Shown here in pieces: positions 8,973 through 16,968 of a stretch of DNA of 64,000 bases (its first letter is position 1; every line of letters starts with the position of its first letter). The DNA comes from an uncultured Oscillospiraceae bacterium (GTDB lineage: Bacteria > Bacillota > Clostridia > Oscillospirales > Acutalibacteraceae), in assembly GCA_900540535.1 (NCBI GenBank), contig UQGM01000005.1:20330-84329 (forward strand), written 5' to 3'. The notes beneath the pieces were generated by a model. It was not told the origin of the DNA and made no database searches. It saw only the letters and a list, made by a program, of their open reading frames with translations. The translations under genes and the position numbers were made by a program.

Positions 8973-9428
8973 ATGAAATGTCCTTTTTGCGGATATGAGG
9001 AAAGTAAAGTTATAGATTCAAGACCTACCGATGAGGGTGAAAGAATACGCCGCCGCCGTGAGTGCATCAAATGCGGCAAACGTTTCACCACTTATGAAAT
9101 AATTGAGAGTGTACCTATAATTGTTGTTAAAAAAGATAAATCCCGTGAAGCTTTCGACAGAGACAAACTTCTCGGAGGAATGCTACGTGCATGTGAAAAA
9201 AGACAGGTTTCCATTGATACCCTTGAAAACGCAGTGACAGAGATTGAAGCTACTTTGCAGAACTCACTTGACCGAGAAGTAACCTCAGTTCATATCGGTG
9301 AGCTTGCAATGGAAAAGCTGAAAGAAATAGACGAAGTTGCCTATGTGCGTTTTGCTTCAGTATACAGACAGTTCAAAGACATAAACACTTTTATGGAAGA
9401 ACTTGCAAAGCTTCTCAACGAAAAATAA
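8973..9428 (+). CDS. nrdR: Transcriptional repressor NrdR
   Basis: A nucleotide-sensing repressor of ribonucleotide reductase operons. It is 151 residues, the normal length. The N-terminal zinc ribbon is [18 protein letters not shown] with a second pair in CIKCGKRF; the [10 protein letters not shown] basic patch contacts DNA. The C-terminal ATP-cone, which binds ATP or dATP, starts at [17 protein letters not shown] and ends with [16 protein letters not shown], a highly conserved block. GAGGAG precedes the ATG. No ribonucleotide reductase gene is in the window, so the targets lie elsewhere. Confidence 0.97.
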   Translation: MKCPFCGYEESKVIDSRPTDEGERIRRRRECIKCGKRFTTYEIIESVPIIVVKKDKSREAFDRDKLLGGMLRACEKRQVSIDTLENAVTEIEATLQNSLDREVTSVHIGELAMEKLKEIDEVAYVRFASVYRQFKDINTFMEELAKLLNEK

Positions 9429-9436
9429 GCTAATCA

Positions 9437-9463
9437 AAAAGCCGTTTTAAAACGGCTTTTTCT
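9437..9463 (+). terminator. nrdR terminator
   Basis: A perfect 12-bp stem AAAAGCCGTTTT/AAAACGGCTTTT (9437-9460) with T-rich tail TTCTTTT, eight bases after the nrdR stop. Confidence 0.88.
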
Positions 9464-9501
9464 TTTAAGTTAAATTGCAGCATTCAAATTTAAACTTAAA
9501 A

Positions 9502-9547
9502 TATAAAAAAACTCCGCAGTTTCAAAAACATAATGAAACTACGGAGT
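9502..9547 (-). terminator. Strong hairpin ending the micro-gene transcript (bidirectional)
   Basis: Stem 9511-9524 with 9534-9547 (ACTCCGCAGTTTCA against TGAAACTACGGAGT, 13 of 14 paired). The minus strand continues with TTTTTTATAT and the plus strand with TTTTCTG, so it can stop transcripts from either side. It is 20 bases beyond the stop of the 21-codon frame. Confidence 0.7.
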
Positions 9548-9567
9548 TTTTCTGTTATGTACCTTCA

Positions 9568-9633
9568 TCATACGATTACCTTGAAGATAAGCTTCAGGAA
9601 ATGAAGAACTCTCATTGCAAGCCAAGAAGCCAT
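9568..9633 (-). CDS. Putative 21-residue membrane-active micropeptide gene
   Basis: A 22-codon frame starting MASWLAMRVLHFLKLIF and ending KVIV: one short amphipathic/hydrophobic helix with Arg, His and two Lys, and no acidic residue. It is preceded by AAAGGAGG seven bases before the ATG, a vegetative promoter (9687-9714) and a compact leader, and followed by a strong terminator hairpin, giving a predicted RNA of about 180 bases. The full set of signals around so small a frame is what supports it. The form recalls small toxic or signalling peptides such as type I toxins or phenol-soluble-modulin-like helices, but I recognise no family. The RNA could also act as a regulatory RNA. Confidence 0.5.
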   Translation of the reverse strand: MASWLAMRVLHFLKLIFKVIV

Positions 9634-9686
9634 TCTTTGCGCCTCCTTTATATAGAAATTTAATTTCTAATTTATTTTATGTTTAT

Positions 9687-9714
9687 ATTATATCACTGAT
9701 TTTTAAGATTGCAA
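9687..9714 (-). promoter_or_regulatory. Promoter of the micropeptide transcript
   Basis: On the minus strand TTGCAA (9709-9714) and TATAAT (9687-9692) are spaced by 16 bases. Initiation near 9680 gives a leader of about 46 bases. Confidence 0.6.
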
Positions 9715-9820
9715 GATATTTTTAATAAAAAAATAAACTTTTTTTATTTTTTTAAGTTAAAAATGACTATAAACTTAATTTTTACATATAAATACATATT
9801 ATTTTAAAATCTTACAAAAA

Positions 9821-9843
9821 AAGCACCGCATATAGCGGCGCTT
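9821..9843 (-). terminator. Terminator of the WYL regulator gene
   Basis: A stem of AAGCGCCGC against GCGGTGCTT (one mismatch) on the minus strand, followed by seven T. It begins seven bases after the stop at 9850. Confidence 0.8.
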
Positions 9844-9849
9844 TTTGTC

Positions 9850-10851
9850 TTATAACTGCCTGTGCATCGCCCTATTTATTTCTTCAAGGCGTTTTGCATA
9901 CATATCCTTAAGTGTTTGAGGAGCTTTAATTTTTATCTTTGCTCCAAACTGGAAAAGCCATGATACAAGCCCTTCGCTGATTCCCGCCTGTGCTTTCACC
10001 ACAAATGTTCCGATATCATAGGGCCTATACTCTCCGTCCGAACCGAACCGATCTGAGATGTCCTCTATAATGCTGTTGTCGCACACCAGCTGAATTTCTG
10101 CTATCTCTCCCGAAAACATGTTGAACACCTTTTCGGTATAATCGGCAACATCAAAAAATTCACGGTATTCGGATACTTCCGAAAAATGTCTCGCCTCTTC
10201 CTCTGCAACTTTGGCACGCTGTATTCTGTCCACTCTCAAATGCATCAGATTATCATATTTTCCGTTATTGGCAATTAAATAATAGTGCTCACCTGCCCAT
10301 GTAAGAGCATAAGGTGTAACGGTGAATTCCTTAACCTGAGCTGACAGGGATTTTTCAACAATACATCGCCTTGCATATTTGATATTAAGCTGCTTTCCCG
10401 AATCAATAGCACTATGTATTGCATTAAGTACACCCATTGCGTCTGCCGCTCCCGATTTGGAATCCTTTACGGAAATTTTAGACAGGATTTTTTCCGATTC
10501 ATATTCGCTTAAAGAAGACAAAACCTTTTTTATAAGGGTGCTCTTTTTATCCTCTGGTAGAAAATCCGCAGCCTGTACTGCATCCGTCAGAAGATGCGCT
10601 TCCGAAATCTCAAGGCGTCTCTTTCCCAGATAAAAACCATTTTTCGGAACTCGCATATGTACAATTTCAAATCCGTATTCACGCAAGGTTTCTATATCAT
10701 TGTATATGGATTTTCTTTCCGCCTTGATTCCTCTTTTTTCAAGCTCTTCACACATTTCCGACGTTGTAAGCATATGCTCGCTGTCGGTCTTTTCAGTGAG
10801 AACATCTATGAGACTTAGAATCTTAAGCTTATATTTGCTGTTGCCTGCCAA
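9850..10851 (-). CDS. WYL-domain transcriptional regulator
   Basis: A 333-residue DNA-binding regulator. Residues 1-70 form a winged helix (HTH_11 type: HMLTTSEMCEELEKRGIKAERKSIYNDIETLREYGFEI with recognition helix RKSIYNDIETL). The WYL domain, about 150-235, contains TPYALTWAGEHYYLIANN and LRVDRIQ, and a C-terminal WCX extension follows. WYL proteins sense ligands, often nucleic-acid or nucleotide molecules, and act as repressors or activators. The start is TTG at 10851, with AAGGAG eight bases before it. It is 26 bases downstream of the GH2 glycosidase gene on the same strand, so it may be its regulator. Confidence 0.88.
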   Translation of the reverse strand: MAGNSKYKLKILSLIDVLTEKTDSEHMLTTSEMCEELEKRGIKAERKSIYNDIETLREYGFEIVHMRVPKNGFYLGKRRLEISEAHLLTDAVQAADFLPEDKKSTLIKKVLSSLSEYESEKILSKISVKDSKSGAADAMGVLNAIHSAIDSGKQLNIKYARRCIVEKSLSAQVKEFTVTPYALTWAGEHYYLIANNGKYDNLMHLRVDRIQRAKVAEEEARHFSEVSEYREFFDVADYTEKVFNMFSGEIAEIQLVCDNSIIEDISDRFGSDGEYRPYDIGTFVVKAQAGISEGLVSWLFQFGAKIKIKAPQTLKDMYAKRLEEINRAMHRQL

Positions 10852-10876
10852 AATCTACTCTCCTTTTCGGGTACGC

Positions 10877-12625
10877 TTAATATTTCAGCTTTTCGTTAAG
10901 CTCCTTTATGGTATCCTCATCAATTTTTACTTCCTCACGGTCATAGGTAAGTATGCCGTTTACTTCAAGCTCAACATCGCTGAGCTGAGTATATACAAGT
11001 CCGCTCAGTCCTTTCGGAACAAGGGGCAAAATCTGATTTTCCATCAGCTTTCTGTATGCTGCTGTAAGCTCTGCCTTTCCCTTGTACATCTGATATCCAA
11101 AGCTTCGCTTTTTATCGAATACATGACCGTCAATTACACTGCTGTATCCACCGTATTCGCTGACAACATATACTCTCTCATCTTTTGGATTAACTTTGGG
11201 AATTGGCAGAATATACTGATGAACGCTTCTTAAATCGCCGACGCCACGGTCAAACCATCCGCTGGCATGGTCTATAACTCTTGTGGAATCTTCTTCCTTT
11301 ACAAGCTGAGTAAGACGTACTGTATCAAACTGTCCCCAGCCTTCGTTGAAAATTACCCAGCAATAAATGGATGTGAAAAAGCGGAGATCATCTATCATCT
11401 CAAACAATTCTTTCTCAAAATCCTTGCGGTTATAGTGATTTGTTCTGCCAAAGAAAAAGTAATTTGTATCTTTGGGAATTATGTGAAGTTTTGAAAAAAG
11501 TCCCGAAAGCATCATGCTTGTATGTCCACCACTTACCATATCCTGCCATACAATCATGCCAAGCCTGTCGCAGTGATAATACCATCTTGCAGGCTCCACT
11601 TTAATATGTTTTCTGAGCATATTAAAGCCAAGAGATTTCATCTTCTCAATATCGTATACCATACTCTCATCGGTTGGAGGAGTAAGCTGGCTTTCACACC
11701 AGTATCCCTGGTCGAGAAGTCCCCTTTGGAAATATGGCTTATTGTTAAGGAAAAGACGGCTGATGCCATCTTTATCTTTGCCAACTGAAAATTTTCTCAT
11801 GCCAAAATATGTTTCAGCTGTATCAGTTTCGGCTCCGTCCTGCATAAGTGTTACCTTTACATCGTAGAGATTAGGTTCCTCCGGTGACCAAAGTTTTGGA
11901 TTATCAAGGCTTATCCAGTCGCCGCTCTTTACAGTTACCTGAGCTTTGCTCTCTCCCTTAAAGGAAATTTGAAGGTTAAATTCGCCTTGATCTAAAGAAG
12001 ATTTACCGAAAAACTGCACTCGGTTATTATCTATATCCGGTACAAACCATAATTTTTCAATGTGGTTTTCCTTAACTGGCTCCAGCCACACAGTCTGCCA
12101 TATTCCGGAAGTTGCCGTATACCATATGCTTCCCGGCTTCTGCGCTTGCTTTCCCCTCTGCTGTTCGCCTTTGTCCGACGGGTCATAGACCTTTACGGTA
12201 AGAGTATTATCTCCGTCTTTAAGAAGGTCGGTGATATCAAATGTAAAAGGAGAATATCCGCCCGTATGATAGCCTACTTCCTTTTCGTTTACCCAGATTC
12301 TGCACTTCCAGTCAACGGCTCCGAAATTAAGAAGCACTCGTTCCCCTTTCCATGTCTCAGGAACGGTAAAGGTACGCTCATACCAAAGGTTTTGATTCTC
12401 ATTGAGCGCCTTGCCCACTCCTGAAAGATAGCTTTCTACACCGAAGGGAACAAGTATTTCACCCTGAAATCTCTGTGGTCTTTTTATTGTACATGGCAAA
12501 ATCGCATAATTATATTTTCCGTTAAGATTTTTCCACCGCTCTCTTCTCAGCTGCGGTCTCGGATATTCCGGCAAAGGACAGTTTTTGTCCACTTTATCCG
12601 TCCATCTTGATTTAAGCTGTTCCAT
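10877..12625 (-). CDS. Glycoside hydrolase family 2 enzyme (beta-galactosidase/glucuronidase-like)
   Basis: A 582-residue retaining glycosidase without signal peptide, so cytoplasmic. The domain order is: N-terminal jelly-roll sugar-binding domain (PRPQLRRERWKNLNGKYNY to about 190, with FNFGAVDWKCRIWVN-like core), immunoglobulin-like middle domain (about 195-290), and TIM barrel (about 290-560). The catalytic acid/base Glu is in IFNEGWGQ near residue 427 and the nucleophile in VVSEYGGY near 490. The start is the ATG at 12625, with GGAGG eight bases upstream, rather than a longer in-frame start without a ribosome site. The exact sugar is not assigned. It heads an operon with the WYL regulator and is divergent from tRNA-Leu. 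Confidence 0.87.
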   Translation of the reverse strand: MEQLKSRWTDKVDKNCPLPEYPRPQLRRERWKNLNGKYNYAILPCTIKRPQRFQGEILVPFGVESYLSGVGKALNENQNLWYERTFTVPETWKGERVLLNFGAVDWKCRIWVNEKEVGYHTGGYSPFTFDITDLLKDGDNTLTVKVYDPSDKGEQQRGKQAQKPGSIWYTATSGIWQTVWLEPVKENHIEKLWFVPDIDNNRVQFFGKSSLDQGEFNLQISFKGESKAQVTVKSGDWISLDNPKLWSPEEPNLYDVKVTLMQDGAETDTAETYFGMRKFSVGKDKDGISRLFLNNKPYFQRGLLDQGYWCESQLTPPTDESMVYDIEKMKSLGFNMLRKHIKVEPARWYYHCDRLGMIVWQDMVSGGHTSMMLSGLFSKLHIIPKDTNYFFFGRTNHYNRKDFEKELFEMIDDLRFFTSIYCWVIFNEGWGQFDTVRLTQLVKEEDSTRVIDHASGWFDRGVGDLRSVHQYILPIPKVNPKDERVYVVSEYGGYSSVIDGHVFDKKRSFGYQMYKGKAELTAAYRKLMENQILPLVPKGLSGLVYTQLSDVELEVNGILTYDREEVKIDEDTIKELNEKLKY

Positions 12626-12661
12626 TGTTTTTCCTCCGTTATATTTTTTCCAAAGCTGCAA

Positions 12662-12689
12662 TTGACTTTCCGTGCAGGTTTGGTATAAT
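12662..12689 (+). promoter_or_regulatory. tRNA-Leu promoter
   Basis: TTGACT (12662-12667), a 16-base spacer and TATAAT (12684-12689) lie just before the tRNA. Confidence 0.8.
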
Positions 12690-12703
12690 ATATAAGTTGT
12701 CAT

Positions 12704-12788
12704 GCGGATATGGCGGAACTGGCAGACGCACTAGACTTAGGATCTAGCGGAGCAATCCATGCAGGTTCGATTCCTGTTATCCGCACCA
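12704..12788 (+). tRNA. tRNA-Leu, anticodon UAG
   Basis: A class II tRNA with long variable arm. The acceptor stem is GCGGATA/TATCCGC, the D-arm contains TGGCGGAACTGGCAGACGC, the anticodon stem-loop reads CTAGA-CTTAGGA-TCTAG with anticodon TAG, the variable arm is CGGAGCAATCCATG, the T-arm is CAGG-TTCGATT-CCTG, and the discriminator A is followed by an encoded CCA. It reads CUN leucine codons. It has its own promoter and terminator. Confidence 0.97.
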
Positions 12789-12833
12789 GGCTGAGCCTGG
12801 ACGCATTTTGCGTTCCAGGTTTAGCTTTTTCTT
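12789..12833 (+). terminator. tRNA-Leu terminator
   Basis: A long stem, CTGAGCCTGGACGCA against TGCGTTCCAGGTTTAG (12791-12824), is followed by CTTTTTCTTTTT. It starts immediately after the CCA. Confidence 0.85.
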
Positions 12834-12882
12834 TTTGCTTCTCACTGGCATTAAAGCTGGTATTTCATTAATTAAAATTTCC

Positions 12883-12922
12883 AAATCGGAGCAAGCTTTG
12901 TATCGCTTGCTCCGATTTTTTT
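12883..12922 (+). terminator. Second hairpin terminator downstream of tRNA-Leu
   Basis: A 14-bp perfect stem (12883-12896 with 12905-12918) and a T tail on the plus strand. It is either a back-up terminator or the end of an unrecognised short transcript. Confidence 0.6.
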
Positions 12923-13333
12923 CAAAAATCAGAGCGCACTCACGACGCTGCTCCTCCTCTTCCGGAAAAGACTACGCTCTCTTCTCCTGTTTGTAAACGC
13001 ATTCACTGCGGCTCTCAGTCGCTATCACTCTTTTGCGGTATCGCCTCCCTATGGTCGGCTTTTATATTAATATATTTCAATGACTGTTTTCAGACGCATT
13101 TTGCGTTCAGACTCAGTTTTTTTATTTTACTTTAAATTCACGCAGTTAAGGTTTATTTGTAATAAAGTAAACTTTATACTCTTTACACAAAATTTTTGCA
13201 TGTACAACAATTATACCACAGCAAAAAGTATATGGCAATAAACGACCTTGACTGAAAAAAATAAAACATTTTCGGTCAAGGTCACTATTTTCTTTAATAT
13301 CCTATAACTTTATTATTCGCTGATAATACACAA

Positions 13334-13363
13334 AATCCCACGAAGCTTTCGCTCCGTGGGATT
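13334..13363 (-). terminator. Terminator of the miaB-to-transketolase run
   Basis: AATCCCACG pairs with CGTGGGATT with further inner pairing (AGC/GCT). The minus strand then reads TTTGTGTATT. It lies 50 bases after the transketolase C-subunit stop. Confidence 0.7.
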
Positions 13364-13412
13364 GATAGTTTATTATGCAGTTTATTAAGCTTAACAGTAA
13401 AACTGTATAGCC

Positions 13413-14360
13413 TTATTTTTTCATAGCGATTGCCTGCTTTGCCTTTGCAACAATGTGCTCAGCATCAAGGCCGTAAAGATGAAGAAGCTCTACTGCGGGG
13501 CCTGAACGTCCGAATGTATCCTCAACGCCAAGCTTTACAACGGGAACAGGATAGTTTCCGCAGATAACCTCAGAAACAGCTCCGCCGAGTCCGCCGATTA
13601 CGTTGTGCTCCTCAGCGGTTACGATTGCGCCTGTCTCTTTAGCGGCTTTGATTACAATATCCTTATCAAGAGGCTTAATTGTAGCCATGTTGATAACTCT
13701 TGCATTGATTCCCTCTTTTTTGAGTTCTTCTGCTGCCATGAGAGCTTCGTTTACCATAAGGCCTGTTGCGATAATTGCAACATCGTTACCTTCTGTAAGC
13801 TCAACGCCCTTACCGATCTGGAAATCATAGTCCTCGTCAAAGATTCTCGGCACTGCAAGTCTGCCGAATCTCAGGTAAACAGGTCCTTCGTACTCAGCAG
13901 CAGCGAAAACTGCCTTCTCTGCCTCAACATCATCGGCAGGGTTAAGGATTACCATACCGGGGATTGTACGCATAAGTGCGATATCCTCACAGCACTGGTG
14001 GCTGGCTCCGTCCTCACCAACGGAAATACCTGCATGAGTTGCGCCGATTTTTACGTTGAGATGAGTATATCCGATTGAGTTTCTAACCTGCTCAAAAGCT
14101 CTGCCTGCTGCGAACATTGCAAAGGAACTTGCGAAAACAATGTGACCTGTTGCTGCAAGACCTGCTGCAATACCAATCATATTGCTCTCGGCAATACCTG
14201 CGTCATAGAACTTATCAGGAAATGCCTTTTTGAACATACCTGTCTTTGTAGCCGCTGCAAGGTCAGCGTCCATGACAATAAGATTATCATATTTTTCGCC
14301 CAGCTTTACAAGGGCTGCTCCGTATCCCTCACGGGTTGCCTTTTTAATTACATCTGCCAT
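13413..14360 (-). CDS. Transketolase, C-terminal (pyrimidine-binding) subunit
   Basis: The second half of a split, two-gene transketolase. It transfers C2 units between ketose and aldose phosphates in the pentose phosphate pathway with thiamine diphosphate. The 315 residues include the pyrimidine-binding domain (YDNLIVMDADLAAATKT, AAGRAFEQVRNSIGY, GEDGASHQCCEDIALMRTIPG) and the C-terminal transketolase domain (VAIIATGLMVNEALMAAEELKKEG... EEHNVIGGLGGAVSE). The ATG at 14360 is four bases after the N-subunit stop, with GGAGG inside the end of that gene, so the two are translationally linked. Last gene of the long minus-strand run. Confidence 0.93.
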   Translation of the reverse strand: MADVIKKATREGYGAALVKLGEKYDNLIVMDADLAAATKTGMFKKAFPDKFYDAGIAESNMIGIAAGLAATGHIVFASSFAMFAAGRAFEQVRNSIGYTHLNVKIGATHAGISVGEDGASHQCCEDIALMRTIPGMVILNPADDVEAEKAVFAAAEYEGPVYLRFGRLAVPRIFDEDYDFQIGKGVELTEGNDVAIIATGLMVNEALMAAEELKKEGINARVINMATIKPLDKDIVIKAAKETGAIVTAEEHNVIGGLGGAVSEVICGNYPVPVVKLGVEDTFGRSGPAVELLHLYGLDAEHIVAKAKQAIAMKK

Positions 14361-14363
14361 GAT

Positions 14364-16055
14364 TTACGCCTCCAGTTCTGCCAAAGCGGCCTTTAATTCG
14401 CCCATTGCTGTTTCATACTGCTCTGCATTGGGAGCTGTTCCGTGCCATGAGCACTGATTCTCCATAAAGGAAACTCCCTTGCCTTTGATTGTCTTTGCAA
14501 CAATCGCTGTGGGCTTGCCTTTACATTCTTTAGCTGCTTTGAAAGCTGCATCAATCTGATCAAAGTCGTGGCCGTCGATTTCGATTACATTCCAGCCGAA
14601 AGCCACAAACTTCTCAGCTATGGGATATACGGAGTTAACTTCTTCAAGTGTTCCGTCAATCTGAAGATTGTTGTTATCTATAACAGCTACGAGATTGTCA
14701 AGCTTCTTTGCCGCTGCGAACATTGCAGCCTCCCAAACTTGACCTTCACCAAGTTCACCGTCACCGAGAACTGTATAAACACGATAGCTGCTGCCGTCAT
14801 GTTTTCCGCCCAGAGCCATACCAACGGCTGTTGAAATTCCCTGGCCGAGAGAGCCTGTGCTCATATCAACGCCGGGAGTCATCTTCATGCTGGGATGTCC
14901 CTGAAGTCTCGAATCGCTCTTACGAAGGGTTTTGATTTCCTCAAAGGGGAAAAAACCCTTAAGCGCTAAAGCGGAATAAAGTGCGGGAGCTGTATGTCCC
15001 TTTGAAAGGACAAATCTGTCTCTCTCCGGAGAAGCGGGATCCTTGGGATCCACATGCATCTCGGCAAAGTACAGATAAGTCAGTATATCGGCTATTGAAA
15101 GAGAGCCGCCGGGATGTCCCGATTTGGCGTTAAAAGTACCCTCTATAACGCCCATTCTTACTTTGCACGCAGTAACCTGAAGTGATTTTTTAAGCTGTGC
15201 GTCCAATTTAATTCCTCCTTGCCTTTGCAAATTATCTTCAATGTATTCAAGGAAATCCCCGACTGCACCCTTATTACAGTGGCACGCCTGGTATTTCGCA
15301 ATTGACTTTATATATTTCGGAGCCTGACCGCAGGCAGCCGGAAGCGCCACGGAGCAGAGCATATCCTCATCATTATAGTAATCTCCGATTGCGGCGGTAT
15401 TACACATATCAATGCCCATAATTTCTGCAAGTTTTCTCACCGCATGACCTTTACCAGAACCTCTTTCAATCATTTCAAAGGAAATCGGCGATGTACGTGT
15501 AAAGTAAAGCTTTCTGCCGCCCTCCTCACGAGAACGGTTAAGAAGCTTTCCGCAAAAAACAGGCAGTGTAAGAAAAATAACCTTACCCCATTCACCGTCA
15601 GGCACTTCTTCAATGCTTCTGCAATATTTATGAGGAAGCCTGTCGCCGTAAACCTGCAAAGATGAAAACAGCCCTTCACGGAGAATATAGACTACATCTT
15701 TTGTAAAAATCTCAATCTCCACGAAAGGAAAACGGTAATAAATACTCCTGACCAAATCCTTTCCGGTTTTGCCGATTTCGTTATACCAAAGCCATTTCTG
15801 CTTTTTAAAATCGTAAATACCTGAACCGGTCATTACAATGGCAGGTGTGGAGTTATCAGGCAGACGCTTGTAGTTTCTCTCCAGTGAAACTTTGGCACGG
15901 CTTGAAGCAAGAGCAAAATTTCCGCCTTTTTCGGTAAATGACTTGATTGCGTTATAATTACGTCTTGGCATAAAACGGAACTTATTGTTAAGGGTTCCGT
16001 CAATATCCGACACAACAAGCCATTTTGAAAACACGTTGTCGTTATCTTTTTTCAT
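14364..16055 (-). CDS. In-frame fusion: HAD-family (Cof-type) phosphatase plus transketolase N-terminal subunit
   Basis: A single 563-codon frame encodes two complete proteins. Residues 1-283 are a Cof-type HAD phosphatase with all four motifs: VVSDIDGTLNN (I), ALASSRAK (II), GSGKGHAVRK (III lysine) and AAIGDYYNDEDML (IV). Residues 284-563 are the transketolase N-subunit, which binds the thiamine diphosphate: SGHPGGSLSIADIL, RDRFVLSKGHTAPALY and GDGELGEGQVWE...NNN. No stop separates them, yet an AAGGAGG and TTG start sit at the junction (15204-15220), exactly where an independent transketolase would begin. The N-subunit can therefore be made alone or as the fusion. ATG 16055 is preferred over TTG 16061 on ribosome-site spacing. 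Its first 14 bases overlap rluD. Confidence 0.9.
   Translation of the reverse strand: MKKDNDNVFSKWLVVSDIDGTLNNKFRFMPRRNYNAIKSFTEKGGNFALASSRAKVSLERNYKRLPDNSTPAIVMTGSGIYDFKKQKWLWYNEIGKTGKDLVRSIYYRFPFVEIEIFTKDVVYILREGLFSSLQVYGDRLPHKYCRSIEEVPDGEWGKVIFLTLPVFCGKLLNRSREEGGRKLYFTRTSPISFEMIERGSGKGHAVRKLAEIMGIDMCNTAAIGDYYNDEDMLCSVALPAACGQAPKYIKSIAKYQACHCNKGAVGDFLEYIEDNLQRQGGIKLDAQLKKSLQVTACKVRMGVIEGTFNAKSGHPGGSLSIADILTYLYFAEMHVDPKDPASPERDRFVLSKGHTAPALYSALALKGFFPFEEIKTLRKSDSRLQGHPSMKMTPGVDMSTGSLGQGISTAVGMALGGKHDGSSYRVYTVLGDGELGEGQVWEAAMFAAAKKLDNLVAVIDNNNLQIDGTLEEVNSVYPIAEKFVAFGWNVIEIDGHDFDQIDAAFKAAKECKGKPTAIVAKTIKGKGVSFMENQCSWHGTAPNAEQYETAMGELKAALAELEA
15204..15220 (-). promoter_or_regulatory. Internal ribosome binding site and TTG start inside the HAD-transketolase frame
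   Basis: AAGGAGG (15214-15220), a seven-base spacer and TTG (15204-15206) on the minus strand. A protein starting here would be 280 residues, beginning MDAQLKKSLQVTACKVR, the normal length and start of a stand-alone N-subunit. Confidence 0.7.
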
Positions 16056-16968
16056 TCTCAATTTTCCTTAAAAAGCTTGTGAAATATTCCGGCAATTCAC
16101 TGGTAATTTCCATGTATTCGCCGGTTTTAGGATGGACAAAGCCAATAAGTCCCGCATGGAGACACTGCCCGCCCAATTCCTTAATAACTTTTTTAGGGCC
16201 GTAAATGGGATCCCCTGCAACGGGATGTCCCAAATAAGCCATATGAACCCTTATCTGATGGGTTCTGCCTGTTTCAAGGCGCAAACGCATATGACTGAAA
16301 GAAGCATACTCCCGTATCACCTCATAGTGGGTAACAGCATGACGGGAATTTTTCATTGTGACGGCCATCTTTTTTCTGTCAGATGGATTTCGTCCGATAG
16401 GAACATCCACAACTCCCTCGGGCTCCTTGAATCTTCCGTAAACCACCGCCTGATATTCACGGCGGAATGAATGTTCCTTTATCTGCTGGGCAAGGCTCCT
16501 GTGGGCAAAGTCATTTTTGGCTACCATCAGAAGCCCGCTTGTATCCTTATCTATTCTGTGCACTATTCCCGGACGCATTACTCCGTTTATCCCCGAAAGG
16601 CTGTCGCCGCAGTGATAAAGCAGAGCGTTTACCAAAGTACCCGTATAATTTCCTGCTGCGGGATGCACTACCATATCCTTTGGCTTATTTACCACAAGCA
16701 AATATTCATCCTCATAGCGTATATCAAGGGGAATATTCTCAGGCACTGCCTCAATAGGCTCCGGGTCAGGCATATTTATGCAGATTCTGTCCCCTGCGTT
16801 TACCTTTAAGCTCTTTCCCGCAGGCTTACCGTTAACTGTTATATCTCCGCTTTCAATAAGCTGCTGAGCCCGTGAACGGGTTACATCAGCCACAAGCAGC
16901 GAAATACATTTATCTATACGGCTTCCGCTGAGCTCTTCCGGTATACTGAAAATTGCGCCCTCAATCAT
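16042..16968 (-). CDS. rluD: RluA-family 23S rRNA pseudouridine synthase, RluD type
   Basis: Isomerises uridines in rRNA to pseudouridine in the cytoplasm. The 308 residues hold an N-terminal S4 RNA-binding domain (about 14-75: SRIDKCISLLVADVTRSRAQQLI) and the catalytic RluA domain with YEDEYLLVVNKPKDMVVHPA and the catalytic aspartate in HRIDKDTSGLLMVAKN near residue 140, plus LETGRTHQIRVHM. In Firmicutes this gene (ylyB) follows lspA, as here, overlapping it by eight bases. Which uridines it modifies is not evident from sequence. Confidence 0.93.
   Translation of the reverse strand: MIEGAIFSIPEELSGSRIDKCISLLVADVTRSRAQQLIESGDITVNGKPAGKSLKVNAGDRICINMPDPEPIEAVPENIPLDIRYEDEYLLVVNKPKDMVVHPAAGNYTGTLVNALLYHCGDSLSGINGVMRPGIVHRIDKDTSGLLMVAKNDFAHRSLAQQIKEHSFRREYQAVVYGRFKEPEGVVDVPIGRNPSDRKKMAVTMKNSRHAVTHYEVIREYASFSHMRLRLETGRTHQIRVHMAYLGHPVAGDPIYGPKKVIKELGGQCLHAGLIGFVHPKTGEYMEITSELPEYFTSFLRKIENEKR

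Larger units (their letters stand above)
12834..13412. other. 579-base gene-free stretch with four hairpins
   Basis: No convincing coding frame. It holds a strong stem-loop with T tail at 12883-12922 (AAATCGGAGCAAGC against GCTTGCTCCGATTT); a second copy of the 15-base tRNA-terminator core ACGCATTTTGCGTTC at 13094-13108, followed by seven T; a long inverted repeat 13244-13258/13269-13283 (GACCTTGACTGAAAA against TTTTCGGTCAAGGTC); and the transketolase terminator at 13334-13363. The repeated core suggests an old duplication of the tRNA downstream region. No att-like repeat of the tRNA 3' end was seen. Confidence 0.5.

Noticed and set aside
9475..9663. Plus-strand 62-codon frame opposite the micropeptide gene
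   Set aside because: No ribosome site, and it runs through both arms of the terminator hairpin; the minus strand has the full set of signals.
10700..11233. 177-codon plus-strand frame across the WYL regulator and GH2 genes
   Set aside because: Spans the junction of two well-supported minus-strand genes; no signals of its own.
12990..13005. TGTAAACGCATTCA resembling a catabolite-responsive element
   Set aside because: One central mismatch to the cre consensus, and it is not near any promoter; chance match likely.
12704..13412. Possible integration site of a mobile element at tRNA-Leu
   Set aside because: No integrase gene, no direct repeat of the tRNA 3' end downstream, and no element-like genes in the gap.
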